Part shown: positions 1-6,578 of the stretch, piece after piece
Numbering within the stretch: position 1 is the stretch's first letter
Layout of the letters: every line of letters starts with the position of its first letter
Assembly (NCBI GenBank): GCA_963929765.1
Contig: CAWVKD010000079.1
Location: 1-11,720 of the forward strand
Origin: RGIG529 sp963929765
GTDB lineage: Bacteria > Bacillota > Clostridia > Oscillospirales > Oscillospiraceae
Direction of reading: 5' to 3'
Length of the DNA stretch: 11,720 nucleotides
Notes under the pieces: generated by a model
Seen by the model: the letters and a program-made list of their open reading frames with translations, nothing else
What the model was told of the DNA's origin: nothing
The model's database searches: none
Made by a program: the position numbers and the translations under genes

Positions 1-186
1 ATAGTAACAATTTCTGCGATCTTAATAGCATTCAACAGTCCTTACATAGGTTGGGATTATAGTGCCCCTGAAACCGCTGTTATAGGAGTAGCTTTTCATG
101 CATTTGAATGGCTGTTTGTCAGGCTAGCACCGATTATCCTGATAGGGGCAATCGTTGGAATTTTTTTGACACGGAAGAAGGTATAA
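1..186 (+). CDS. C-terminal fragment of a membrane protein, unknown family (partial at 5' end)
   Basis: An open frame enters from the left edge and runs 61 codons to TAA at 184-186. The visible residues are strongly hydrophobic. One segment lies at the very start (IVTISAILIAF), followed by a short polar stretch with GWDYSAPET, then a clear transmembrane helix near the end (LAPIILIGAIVGIFL). The tail is a basic TRKKV, as expected for a helix that exits on the cytoplasmic side. I do not recognise the family from this piece. It is the only gene in the left half on the + strand, converges on the ABC permease gene, and is separated from it by a hairpin terminator. No strong hairpin of its own lies between 187 and 324. 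Confidence 0.6.
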   Translation: MVTISAILIAFNSPYIGWDYSAPETAVIGVAFHAFEWLFVRLAPIILIGAIVGIFLTRKKV

Positions 187-324
187 AACTATTCTACTTT
201 TGAGGTGCAGCTCAGACTGCAAAATTCTAGCTTGCATGGGTATATAATTATTTAAAGACTATTGCATTTCGTATGTATTTTGTACATCAAGTTTCGTCAA
301 AACTTATGTGTGACTGAGATTAAA

Positions 325-357
325 AAAGGGACGAAAAGCATTGCTTTTCGTCCCTTT
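325..357 (-). terminator. Rho-independent terminator of the ABC transporter operon
   Basis: A near-perfect inverted repeat pairs 325-340 with 342-357 (core GGGACGAAAAGCA / TGCTTTTCGTCCC). Read on the minus strand, the stem starts 45 nt after the permease stop codon and runs into TTTTTT, the classic intrinsic terminator form. On the + strand it is followed only by TTTATA, so it would work less well for the short + gene ending at 186, but it may terminate both convergent transcripts. Confidence 0.9.
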
Positions 358-402
358 ATAGCCGTAGTATGCATTTAACAAAATGGTGAAATTCCGATGC
401 CA

Positions 403-3102
403 TTAAATACTCTCTGATTTTAAGACATCAATAATATTTTCTTTTTTTAATTTACTTCTCCCATAGAGCATTGTTGCAAAAACAACTGCAAACACACTGA
501 CAATCGCAATCAACAAGCTACTGATCGGAACAAAGAAAGCCTGTTCCAACCCCCGTGCGATACTACGATAAATAAGAAAAGTAATGAAAACAGAAACGGG
601 AATGCCAAATAGTAACCCTTTTAATCCATAAAGTATGCATTCATACCGCATCATGCGATTGATTTCTTTCTCACTCATACCGACTGATTTTAAGATAGAA
701 AATTCTCTTTTTCGCAAATGCAAATTCGTAGAAATAGTATTAAAAACGTTGGCTGAAGCAATGAGGGAAATCAAAATGATAAAGCCGTATGCAAATACAT
801 TGACAATGGTTAAAAGAGCACGATTGGTTTCAACGGATTCTGTGATATCATATAAGCGTCCCTCTGAAAGTGTATGATCTTCCAGCACTTTTACTTGTTG
901 GGCATATGTTTCTTTGTGGTTGTTGGATTGAAATATCATTTCTGACATTAGCTCTTGTGCATATGATTCACCTATCATACTGGTCATGGCTCTATATGGA
1001 TATAATATGCAGATTTGTTCACCATAGTAATTATCCATGCCAAATAATTTTTCATCGGAGACTGCACCAATTCGGATAGTTTTTTTCTCTGTTGCCTGTT
1101 CTTTTGTGAGATCAAGAGAATCACCTGATCCATCTTTCTTTTGGTACGAGTAAACAGAAGATCCATCTTCCGAAACTCCATCTCCCACCAAGTGGTAGCC
1201 TGGAATTTCTTTGATGAAAGTCAGGTCTAGAGATAGGTTTTGATCTTTCAGAACCTGAAAAGTATAATACTTTTCCTCATCTGGCAAATAAAGTCTCAAA
1301 TGGGATATAGCAATAGCAGTTGGATTTTGTGCATCCATATAGATTGTTGCATCATATCCATTTTCCTTCAAATATGTTTCATACATCTGGTCATTTACAA
1401 AGAGGATTTTTGCACTCATAGTTAATGTTTGATTTTCCGAATTCCCATTTTCTTGATCGTATAAGTGCTCTTGATAAAATGACAGAAAGTCTTCAGTTAC
1501 CGCGTCCATTGGAATTTGAATTTCACGATTTGTAGAAGAGAAGTAACTACCTTTGGTTACGCCATCAACGCCAAATAGTTCCTGATAGAGAGTATCCAGC
1601 GAAATTTTCTCTGTGGTATCTGGCGTATAGCTATAGACAATATCGTATTCAACGTCTTGGATGACAGCACCGACACTTTGGCGCAAATAGGCACAAAAAC
1701 TACTTGCAGATACAAACAGTACAATACTGACAAAGAGTGAGATAACAGTAGCACGATATTTTTTCTTGTTACGTTTGAAGTTTTTCTTAGCCAGCATTCC
1801 TTCCAAGCCAAACAGCTTATAGGTAAGTTTGGAAGTTTTTACTTGCCCAGATTTGATTTTAACATCTGCATTCTGCCGAATCGCATCTATAGGGGAGTAA
1901 TGTACTGCTCGTTTTGCAGGCCAATAAGCTGAAAGTAAAACCGTGATCATTCCGATAATAATTGCAATGAAAATGGAAGCAGCAGAAACGGATAAGTGCA
2001 TAGTTGCTTTGCTCATACCAAAAAAAGAAGTTGCAAATAAATCTGCTGTTAGTTTTAATGTAATACCAATTCCCACAATTCCTGTAAGCACACCCAAAGG
2101 AATACCGATGATGCTGAGCAGAAATGCCTCATACAAAACACTTTGTTTGATCTGACGTTTTGTTGCTCCAATGGACGAAAGTAGGCCGAACTGTTGAGTG
2201 CGTTCACTGACAGAAATAGAAAAGGCATTATAAATCAGCAAAATAGATGCCATCATTACAATAGCAATTAAAATACCTGCCATGCTAAAAACAACAGTAT
2301 TAAAACTCTGTTCATCTGATGCTCCAATGTAACGAAGCAGATTATAATGATATTGGATTCCATTTTTTTGAAAATGACTTTTTGTAAAATCAAAAATTTG
2401 CTTTGGATCTTTCATTTGCAGATAGAGAGTCATTTCCTCTGATGTTTTTTCACCAGCATAAGTTAATGCAGTGTAGCCTGGTGCCTCAAAGTTCTCAAAC
2501 GAAGGACGTTCATAGAATCCAACAACCACATAACTCTTGTGTATTTTGGGGGTTAAAATTTCCGCTTCTTCTCCTGATGTATAAGAGGTACTTTGATTCA
2601 AACTTTCCCCGGCTGCGTTGGTACGGCTGCCCAAGTCCAGATCTAAAATATCGCCTAGTTGGTATTCAATACCACCATCTAAAGCTAGATGTTCCGGTAA
2701 CAGGATTTCCTTTTCGTTCTCTGGCATGCGTCCACTTGTTATAGTAATAGGCATCAGTTCCTGAAAACCACTATCAATCCCCGCCACATAAAGATATGGT
2801 TTATATTCATTTTGTCCGTCTTCAAGAGCAGCATAACCAACTGTTTGGATGGTTCCATATGCTTGCACTTCATTGGATGATTTCACTTGTTGTAACTGGT
2901 CACTACTAACGTCTGTGACAAGACCATGCCATTTCCCGTCTTCCATAACAACCGTATCAATCAGAAAAGTTTGTAGACTAGAGAAAAGCGTTGTCACTGC
3001 TGTAATCAAGGAAACGGATAAAATGATACCAATGATTGTTACAATGGTCCTTGTTTTGTTTTCAAGTAAGGTTTTTCTCGTAAAACGATGTAATACATTC
3101 AT
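403..3102 (-). CDS. ABC transporter permease, FtsX/MacB-type with two extracellular domains (899 aa)
   Basis: This is the membrane component of an ABC system of the FtsX/MacB (mechanotransmission) superfamily. It shows a duplicated layout. TM1 (about 19-41) leads to a roughly 225-residue extracellular domain, then TM2-4 (about 268-395). After a basic linker, TM5 (about 450-470) leads to a second extracellular domain of about 300 residues, then TM6-8 (about 768-790, 823-848, 860-880). Both halves carry the cytoplasmic coupling segment after their second helix: SERTQQFGLLSSIGATKRQI (299-318) and LRKREFSILKSVGMSEKEI (about 796-814). The start is ATG at 3102, preceded by GAGGTGATC, and overlaps the ATPase stop by 4 nt (ATGA), so translation is coupled. 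With the adjacent ATPase, kinase and regulator, the likely role is peptide-antibiotic resistance or export or removal of an envelope-active substrate. The substrate cannot be read from sequence. Eight helices distinguish it from 10-TM BceB permeases. Confidence 0.9.
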   Translation of the reverse strand: MNVLHRFTRKTLLENKTRTIVTIIGIILSVSLITAVTTLFSSLQTFLIDTVVMEDGKWHGLVTDVSSDQLQQVKSSNEVQAYGTIQTVGYAALEDGQNEYKPYLYVAGIDSGFQELMPITITSGRMPENEKEILLPEHLALDGGIEYQLGDILDLDLGSRTNAAGESLNQSTSYTSGEEAEILTPKIHKSYVVVGFYERPSFENFEAPGYTALTYAGEKTSEEMTLYLQMKDPKQIFDFTKSHFQKNGIQYHYNLLRYIGASDEQSFNTVVFSMAGILIAIVMMASILLIYNAFSISVSERTQQFGLLSSIGATKRQIKQSVLYEAFLLSIIGIPLGVLTGIVGIGITLKLTADLFATSFFGMSKATMHLSVSAASIFIAIIIGMITVLLSAYWPAKRAVHYSPIDAIRQNADVKIKSGQVKTSKLTYKLFGLEGMLAKKNFKRNKKKYRATVISLFVSIVLFVSASSFCAYLRQSVGAVIQDVEYDIVYSYTPDTTEKISLDTLYQELFGVDGVTKGSYFSSTNREIQIPMDAVTEDFLSFYQEHLYDQENGNSENQTLTMSAKILFVNDQMYETYLKENGYDATIYMDAQNPTAIAISHLRLYLPDEEKYYTFQVLKDQNLSLDLTFIKEIPGYHLVGDGVSEDGSSVYSYQKKDGSGDSLDLTKEQATEKKTIRIGAVSDEKLFGMDNYYGEQICILYPYRAMTSMIGESYAQELMSEMIFQSNNHKETYAQQVKVLEDHTLSEGRLYDITESVETNRALLTIVNVFAYGFIILISLIASANVFNTISTNLHLRKREFSILKSVGMSEKEINRMMRYECILYGLKGLLFGIPVSVFITFLIYRSIARGLEQAFFVPISSLLIAIVSVFAVVFATMLYGRSKLKKENIIDVLKSESI

Positions 3103-3782
3103 TTTCGGATCACCTCATCATGTGTAATTTTGCCGTCATCAATCGAAATAATCCGATCTGCTTGTAAGGCAATGGATTCATCATGGGTGATAACCAGTAA
3201 AGTTTGATTATATTTACGATTGGATATCTTTAGAAGCTCAACAATTTCTTGACTATTTTTTGAATCTAAGTTGCCAGTTGGTTCATCTGCCAAAACCACA
3301 GAAGGTGTATTCATCAAAGCTCTTCCAATGGAAACACGCTGTTGTTGACCACCGGATAACTGATTTGGCAAATGATTTTCTCTTCCACGCAAGTTTAAGA
3401 TCGTAAGTAGTTCATTGAGACGGTCTTGGTTTACTTTTCGTCCGTCTAAAAGAACAGGTAACGTAATATTTTCCGTCACATTGAGAACAGGAATGAGGTT
3501 ATAAAACTGATAGATAAGACCTACTTCTCTCCGGCGAAAAATAGCTAGCTGAGAATCGTTTTGTGCGTATACATCTTTTCCATCTAGGAAAACATGACCA
3601 GACGTAGGCTGATCTACTCCACCTAGTATATGCAACAATGTTGATTTTCCAGATCCAGATGGACCAATAATAGCAACAAATTCTCCACGTTCTACAGAAA
3701 AAGAAACATCGTCCAACGCTTTTACCAAATTTTCGCCTTGCCCATATTGTTTGTTTAAATGCTCTACGCGCAAAAGTGCCAT
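3099..3782 (-). CDS. ABC transporter ATP-binding protein, MacB/LolD/BceA class (227 aa)
   Basis: This is the cytoplasmic ATPase that powers the permease encoded immediately downstream. All nucleotide-binding motifs are intact: Walker A GPSGSGKST (40-48), Q-loop Gln92 in YQFYNLIP, ABC signature LSGGQQQR (142-149), Walker B VVLADE with catalytic Glu167, D-loop GNLDS, and H-loop His200. The QFYNLIP and ADEPTGNLD segments are characteristic of the LolD/MacB/BceA group that pairs with FtsX-type permeases. Its length is normal for the family. The ATG start is preceded by AGAGGAGGGG, and the stop overlaps the permease start by 4 nt. The gene lies 100 nt downstream of the kinase gene. That gap holds a promoter and 11-bp-spaced direct repeats, so the ABC pair can be induced separately from the regulator-kinase pair. 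Confidence 0.95.
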   Translation of the reverse strand: MALLRVEHLNKQYGQGENLVKALDDVSFSVERGEFVAIIGPSGSGKSTLLHILGGVDQPTSGHVFLDGKDVYAQNDSQLAIFRRREVGLIYQFYNLIPVLNVTENITLPVLLDGRKVNQDRLNELLTILNLRGRENHLPNQLSGGQQQRVSIGRALMNTPSVVLADEPTGNLDSKNSQEIVELLKISNRKYNQTLLVITHDESIALQADRIISIDDGKITHDEVIRK

Positions 3783-3812
3783 GTTGTCCCCTCCTCTTGA
3801 CTGAATAACAAA

Positions 3813-3866
3813 AGTATATCAAACGGAAATGACAACTCAGTGACTTCCTAATGACGGAATTGTCAC
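3813..3866 (-). promoter_or_regulatory. Likely regulator-activated promoter of the ABC genes, with three 11-bp-spaced GTCA boxes
   Basis: On the minus strand, GTCA occurs three times at exactly 11-bp intervals (+ strand TGAC at 3830-3833, 3841-3844 and 3852-3855). Each is followed by YT, giving GTCATT, GTCACT and GTCATT. A weaker fourth 11-mer beginning GTGA precedes them, ending at 3866. Downstream lies a good -10, TATACT (3813-3818), but the -35 position (3836-3841) reads ACTGAG, which is poor and falls inside the repeats. Direct repeats with 11-bp period replacing the -35 are the known layout of PhoB-type pho boxes bound by OmpR/PhoB-family activators. The family member encoded at 4886-5556 is the obvious candidate ligand. 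The binding is inferred; the repeats and -10 are directly visible. Confidence 0.65.
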
Positions 3867-3882
3867 TTTCCAAGCAAATCAA

Positions 3883-4884
3883 TTAGATTATTTTTTTATA
3901 AAACCGAATCGTGAATTTTGCACCGCCATCTGGTGCATTTTCTGCTTTGATTGTACCATCTTGTTGGCCTATGATTTGCCGGGAAAGTGCCAGACCAATT
4001 CCTACACTATGTATAGAGGAATGCTTTCCTCTATAAAAGCGTTCAAAGATATGAGGTAAGTCTTCTGGATCGATCCCAATTCCGGTGTCTCGGATAATGA
4101 TTTCAGTATACAGTTCATTGTCTATAGCTTTCACAGATATGGTCCCTCCAGAAGGTGTATGTTCCATACAGTTTTTTAAAATATTACCAATGGCTTCTGC
4201 TGACCATGAAAAATCCCCTGTAAAGTATATTTGCCTTTCACATTGAAGATGGAAGAGAAGTCCTCTTAATTCCATTGTAATAGCTATAGGCTCAACTGCT
4301 TTTTGAATGACTTCTAAAACAGAAATCGGTTCTCGTTTGAATTCTGCCACGCCAGCATCCAATTTTGACAGCATTAATAGTGCAGTGATCAACCAATCGA
4401 TTTTTCGTGCCAGGCCTTTCACCTCTTGTACCAGCTCTCGTCTGCGCTGTTCGGTTATGTCGGATTGTTCCAAAAGAGATAAAATCAAATGGATAGATGT
4501 CAAGGGAGTTTTTAATTGATGAGAGATATCTGCGATTGAATTTTTCAAATATTGTCGATCGTTTCGCAGTGCTTCAGCCTGGTCATTTAGACAGGCTGTC
4601 ATTTTTGCTATTTCATTTTGCAAAATAGCCAATTCCCCTTCTTGATATCGCCTAAAATCAATATCTTTTGCACCATGGAGTAATTGATCAATTTCATGGC
4701 TTAAAGAACGAATTTGTTGGTATCGTTGATATGTGATAATAAGGAAAAGAAAATCGAATAAAATACAAGCAATCATAGCTGGAATCCATCCTCCAACTAA
4801 AATGCCAATTATTATTATGACAATGTCAACAAATAAGAAAAAAAAGCACCCTTTTTGAATTTCTGGATTTCGAAAAAATGTCAT
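3883..4884 (-). CDS. Sensor histidine kinase, BceS-like intramembrane-sensing type (333 aa)
   Basis: This membrane kinase partners the adjacent response regulator. Two transmembrane helices (about 12-30 and 34-51) are separated by only a few residues (GGW), so there is no extracellular sensor domain. That is the hallmark of intramembrane-sensing kinases that read the state of an ABC transporter. The catalytic core is intact: H-box SIADISHQLKTPLTSI with His122, N-box with Asn238 (NILKNCMEHTP), G1 DTGIGID (266-272), F-box FERFYRG (280-286) and G2 GIGLALS (295-301). I chose ATG at 4884 rather than 4914. It has GGGGGA just upstream, starts the expected MTFFRNPE N-terminus, and begins 1 nt after the stop of the regulator's full-length (-1) frame. 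The 333-residue length is typical for this kinase group. The last codon is followed by the ABC promoter region with no terminator hairpin, so read-through into the ABC genes is possible. Confidence 0.92.
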   Translation of the reverse strand: MTFFRNPEIQKGCFFFLFVDIVIIIIGILVGGWIPAMIACILFDFLFLIITYQRYQQIRSLSHEIDQLLHGAKDIDFRRYQEGELAILQNEIAKMTACLNDQAEALRNDRQYLKNSIADISHQLKTPLTSIHLILSLLEQSDITEQRRRELVQEVKGLARKIDWLITALLMLSKLDAGVAEFKREPISVLEVIQKAVEPIAITMELRGLLFHLQCERQIYFTGDFSWSAEAIGNILKNCMEHTPSGGTISVKAIDNELYTEIIIRDTGIGIDPEDLPHIFERFYRGKHSSIHSVGIGLALSRQIIGQQDGTIKAENAPDGGAKFTIRFYKKII

Positions 4885-4885
4885 T

Positions 4886-5556
4886 CTAATCCCCCATACG
4901 ATAACCCATGCCATGCACGGTTTTGATTATAACGGGATTTTGAGGATCCTCTTCCATTTTTTTCGTAAACGCTTGATATATACGGTTAATGTATTATCAC
5001 TTACAAATTCCCCGGACATATCCCAAATTTCTTCTAGAAGCTTGTTGCGTGACAACACTTTTCCTTGGTTGGTAAAAAAGAACAGCAAAAGACGGTATTC
5101 CAGCGGGGAAAGAAAAACTTCTTTTCCTCCTTTACATACGGTGCCACGCCCGGTATCGATACATACATCGCTATATTTCAGAATAGACTGTGTTTTTCCA
5201 CTCCGTCGCAGTACACTTCGGATACGAGAAAGTAATTCTCTAGGACGGAACGGTTTGTTGATATAATCATCAGCCCCCATGTCAAGACCTGTCACAACGC
5301 TAAATTCATCTCCTGATGCTGTAACAAAAATAATAGGAGTTTCCCCTTTTGCTTTGATGGCAGCACAAACAGCATATCCGTTTCCGTCGGATAATGATAT
5401 ATCTAATAGTGCTAAATCGAATTGATCTTTTTCCAACATATCCACTGCCGCATGCTGTCCGGTTACCGCTGTTACAGAGAATCCTTCCTTTTGTAGATAT
5501 TCTGTCAGATTATGAATAATCTCGGGATCATCTTCTACTAGCAATAGCTTTGTCAC
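4886..5556 (-). CDS. OmpR/PhoB-family response regulator, interrupted by a -1 frameshift at an A7 run
   Basis: The receiver domain (1-115) has all key residues: Asp9/Asp10, phospho-acceptor Asp52, Thr79 and Lys101 (DDYINKPF). A winged-helix DNA-binding domain follows from about 125, with recognition helix SDNTLTVYIKRLRKK (186-200). In the zero frame, translation leaves the family pattern at residue 201 (WKRILKIPL) and stops at 4927 (209 aa), losing the C-terminal wing. Stepping back one base in the A run at 4957-4963 gives MEEDPQNPVIIKTVHGMGYR. This is the canonical OmpR-family ending, and it stops at 4886 (223 aa), 1 nt before the kinase ATG. The chosen start is GTG at 5556, giving MTKLLLVEDD; AAGGAG lies 7 nt upstream. 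An upstream in-frame ATG at 5643 would add 29 residues across a hairpin and is unlikely. Whether this is programmed slippage, a mutation or a sequencing error cannot be told here. The likely target is the direct-repeat promoter of the ABC genes. Confidence 0.88.
4957..4963 (-). other. Seven-A run in slippery phase (A_AAA_AAA) inside the regulator gene
   Basis: On the minus strand the codons read CGA AAA AAA TGG, so the seven A form an X_XXY_YYZ heptamer exactly in the phase needed for -1 ribosomal slippage. They are also a run on which RNA polymerase can slip. A -1 step restores the conserved C-terminus of the regulator. Downstream I see only the short palindrome GAGGATCCTC and no strong hairpin. 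Upstream there is no Shine-Dalgarno-like stimulator as in dnaX. Confidence 0.6.
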
Positions 5557-5578
5557 ACTCTTTCTCCTTTTCTTCAAA

Positions 5579-5609
5579 AGAGACGGTACAGGTTTTCTGC
5601 ACCGTCTCT
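5579..5609 (-). terminator. Hairpin in the 5' leader of the response regulator gene (possible attenuator or upstream terminator)
   Basis: AGAGACGGT (5579-5587) pairs with ACCGTCTCT (5601-5609). The stem continues after one mismatch with CAG/CTG (5589-5591 with 5597-5599), around a 5-nt loop. On the minus strand the stem is followed by TTTT and then, within about 10 nt, by the regulator's Shine-Dalgarno sequence. It could be a weak intrinsic terminator for transcripts coming from the DUF308 gene, whose stop is about 190 nt upstream, or an attenuator or stabilising element in the regulator leader. The short T tract makes full termination uncertain. Confidence 0.6.
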
Positions 5610-5657
5610 CATTTGTCCATTTTATAAGATCAACGCATTCCACCTTGTTTTACCGAA

Positions 5658-5686
5658 ATTTTACACGGGAAAACCTATAGTATAAA
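5658..5686 (-). promoter_or_regulatory. Possible promoter of the regulator-kinase operon
   Basis: On the minus strand, TTTATA (5681-5686, 4 of 6 to the -35 consensus) is 17 bp from TAAAAT (5658-5663, 5 of 6 to the -10). It lies about 100 nt upstream of the GTG start, so the transcript would include the leader hairpin. It overlaps one copy of the duplicated module. TATACT and TATAAA nearby are alternative -10 elements without convincing -35 partners. Confidence 0.3.
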
Positions 5687-5751
5687 CGTTGCAACACGTG
5701 GAAGGTATCATTCGTAATCTGGGAAAACATCATTTAGTACATCCGTTGCAA
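5667..5751 (-). repeat. Imperfect two-copy direct repeat upstream of the regulator gene
   Basis: Two copies of a three-part module lie in the 242-bp gap between the DUF308 and regulator genes. On the minus strand each reads TTGCAACG, then N4-TACTA, then GTTTTCCC. Copy A is 5721-5751 (6 nt between the last two blocks) and copy B is 5667-5694 (3 nt). The blocks are offset by 57, 57 and 54 bp. TTGCAA is itself a palindrome. Copy B overlaps the candidate promoter, so the modules could be binding sites for a regulator, or simply a small duplication. Confidence 0.45.
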
Positions 5752-5798
5752 ATATAAAACACCGCTAAAACTGAAGCCTCATTAAGCCGCACTTGGTG

Positions 5799-6380
5799 TC
5801 ATACAGACTCCTTTCGGTTTATAGTAGCAGGATCGGAATCATATTGATTGGATAAAACAAAGCTTGCAATCACATCTAATATTCCTTCTAATATTAAGGA
5901 AATACCGATAAAACGCATCAAGCCCAGAAGGGCACGAAAAGGATTGACAATTGCAATAATGCCTAAGGCACAGATAGCTACTGCAACAATAGCAGATATA
6001 TACCAATGCTCTACCCCTATGCGCATCAAATCCAGACCTACTTGTAATTTAAAAATACTGCCGACAACCAAAATACAGCCTAAAATAGATGGTAGTATAG
6101 TAGCAAGCAGTTCAGGTTTTACAAAGAGAACGATTCCTGCAATCAATGATGAAAGACCTTTGACAAAAGTATGTTTTTCAATTCCTTCTTCTACCGGTCG
6201 ATTAAAGTAACTAATAATTTGAAACATACCATATCCACAGCATGCTGCACCAATGAGATAACATAGAATACTACCAGACACTGTAGGCCAAATAAAAAGC
6301 AGTAAACCAATCACAAAGAGAGATCCAGATGCAATCCATAATTCTGTTCCAGTTCTTTTCTGTTTCTTTCGACTGGCCAT
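5799..6380 (-). CDS. DUF308/HdeD-family six-TM membrane protein (193 aa)
   Basis: After a basic, polar N-terminus (residues 1-12) come six predicted membrane helices at about 13-31, 36-57, 73-88, 91-111, 127-146 and 150-175, followed by a polar tail. The protein shows the threefold helical-hairpin repeat of the HdeD/DUF308 family. Each hairpin's first helix ends in a hydrophobic-Pro turn (LFIWP with Pro32, LFVKP with Pro89, IAIVNP with Pro147). The second helix carries G-rich motifs such as GISLILEGILDVI. HdeD has been linked to acid resistance in Escherichia coli, but for clostridial members the function is unknown and I do not assign one. ATG at 6380 is preceded by AGGGGTG. A near-consensus promoter lies 64 nt upstream. 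The gene is probably monocistronic or reads weakly into the regulator operon, because only the hairpin at 5579-5609 separates them. Confidence 0.85.
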   Translation of the reverse strand: MASRKKQKRTGTELWIASGSLFVIGLLLFIWPTVSGSILCYLIGAACCGYGMFQIISYFNRPVEEGIEKHTFVKGLSSLIAGIVLFVKPELLATILPSILGCILVVGSIFKLQVGLDLMRIGVEHWYISAIVAVAICALGIIAIVNPFRALLGLMRFIGISLILEGILDVIASFVLSNQYDSDPATINRKESV

Positions 6381-6443
6381 AACAATACACCCCTATCATA
6401 CAAAGAGAAGGATCAGAAAATTCAACTTTAGTAATCTTGTTTG

Positions 6444-6472
6444 ATTATACTTTAAGACTGTTTTTTTTTCAA
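6444..6472 (-). promoter_or_regulatory. Near-consensus sigma-A promoter of the DUF308 gene
   Basis: On the minus strand, TTGAAA (6467-6472) and a perfect TATAAT (6444-6449) are separated by exactly 17 bp. The -35 runs into a nine-A tract, giving an A-rich spacer. The expected transcription start is near 6437, leaving a leader of about 57 nt before the ATG at 6380. No operator-like palindrome is obvious, which suggests constitutive expression. The divergent small gene starts about 100 bp away on the other strand; I found no convincing promoter for it. Confidence 0.8.
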
Positions 6473-6578
6473 GCATTTCAATACTTGTGCGGAACGGAGT
6501 TTGCTTTGTAAAAAATAAGGTTTTATTCGAACTTTCTTTTTCATATCAGCATAAATTAAAACGAAGGGAGGTGAAAAA

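Noticed and set aside
2403..2744. 113-aa + strand frame inside the permease gene
   Set aside because: It is antisense to a clear permease reading frame, shows no recognisable domain, and has no ribosome binding site of note.
3798..3801. A further TGAC near the ATPase RBS, possibly another operator box
   Set aside because: It is 32 bp from the nearest box, so out of the 11-bp phase, and lies downstream of the -10 next to the ribosome binding site.
3499..3882. 127-aa minus-strand frame overlapping the ATPase gene
   Set aside because: It overlaps the well-supported ATPase in another frame, is rich in Arg, Cys and Trp, has no ribosome binding site, and starts inside the operator/promoter gap.
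4885..4914. Kinase start at ATG 4914 (10 extra residues)
   Set aside because: These bases encode the conserved VHGMGYRM tail of the regulator in its full-length frame. ATG 4884 has a GGGGGA ribosome binding site and fits that stop.
4940..4956. GAGGATCCTC palindrome after the A7 run as a frameshift-stimulating hairpin
   Set aside because: As a hairpin it leaves at most 3 bp of stem around a 4-nt loop, too weak to count as a stimulator.
5557..5643. 29-residue N-terminal extension of the response regulator from ATG 5643
   Set aside because: It runs through the leader hairpin, has no ribosome binding site at its ATG, and precedes the true family start. GTG 5556 has AAGGAG 7 nt upstream and begins MTKLLLVEDD.
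5783..5803. Six-codon minus-strand frame (MTPSAA) with AAAGGAG upstream, overlapping the DUF308 stop
   Set aside because: It is too short to support. The AAAGGAG falls within the last codons of the DUF308 gene and is probably chance.
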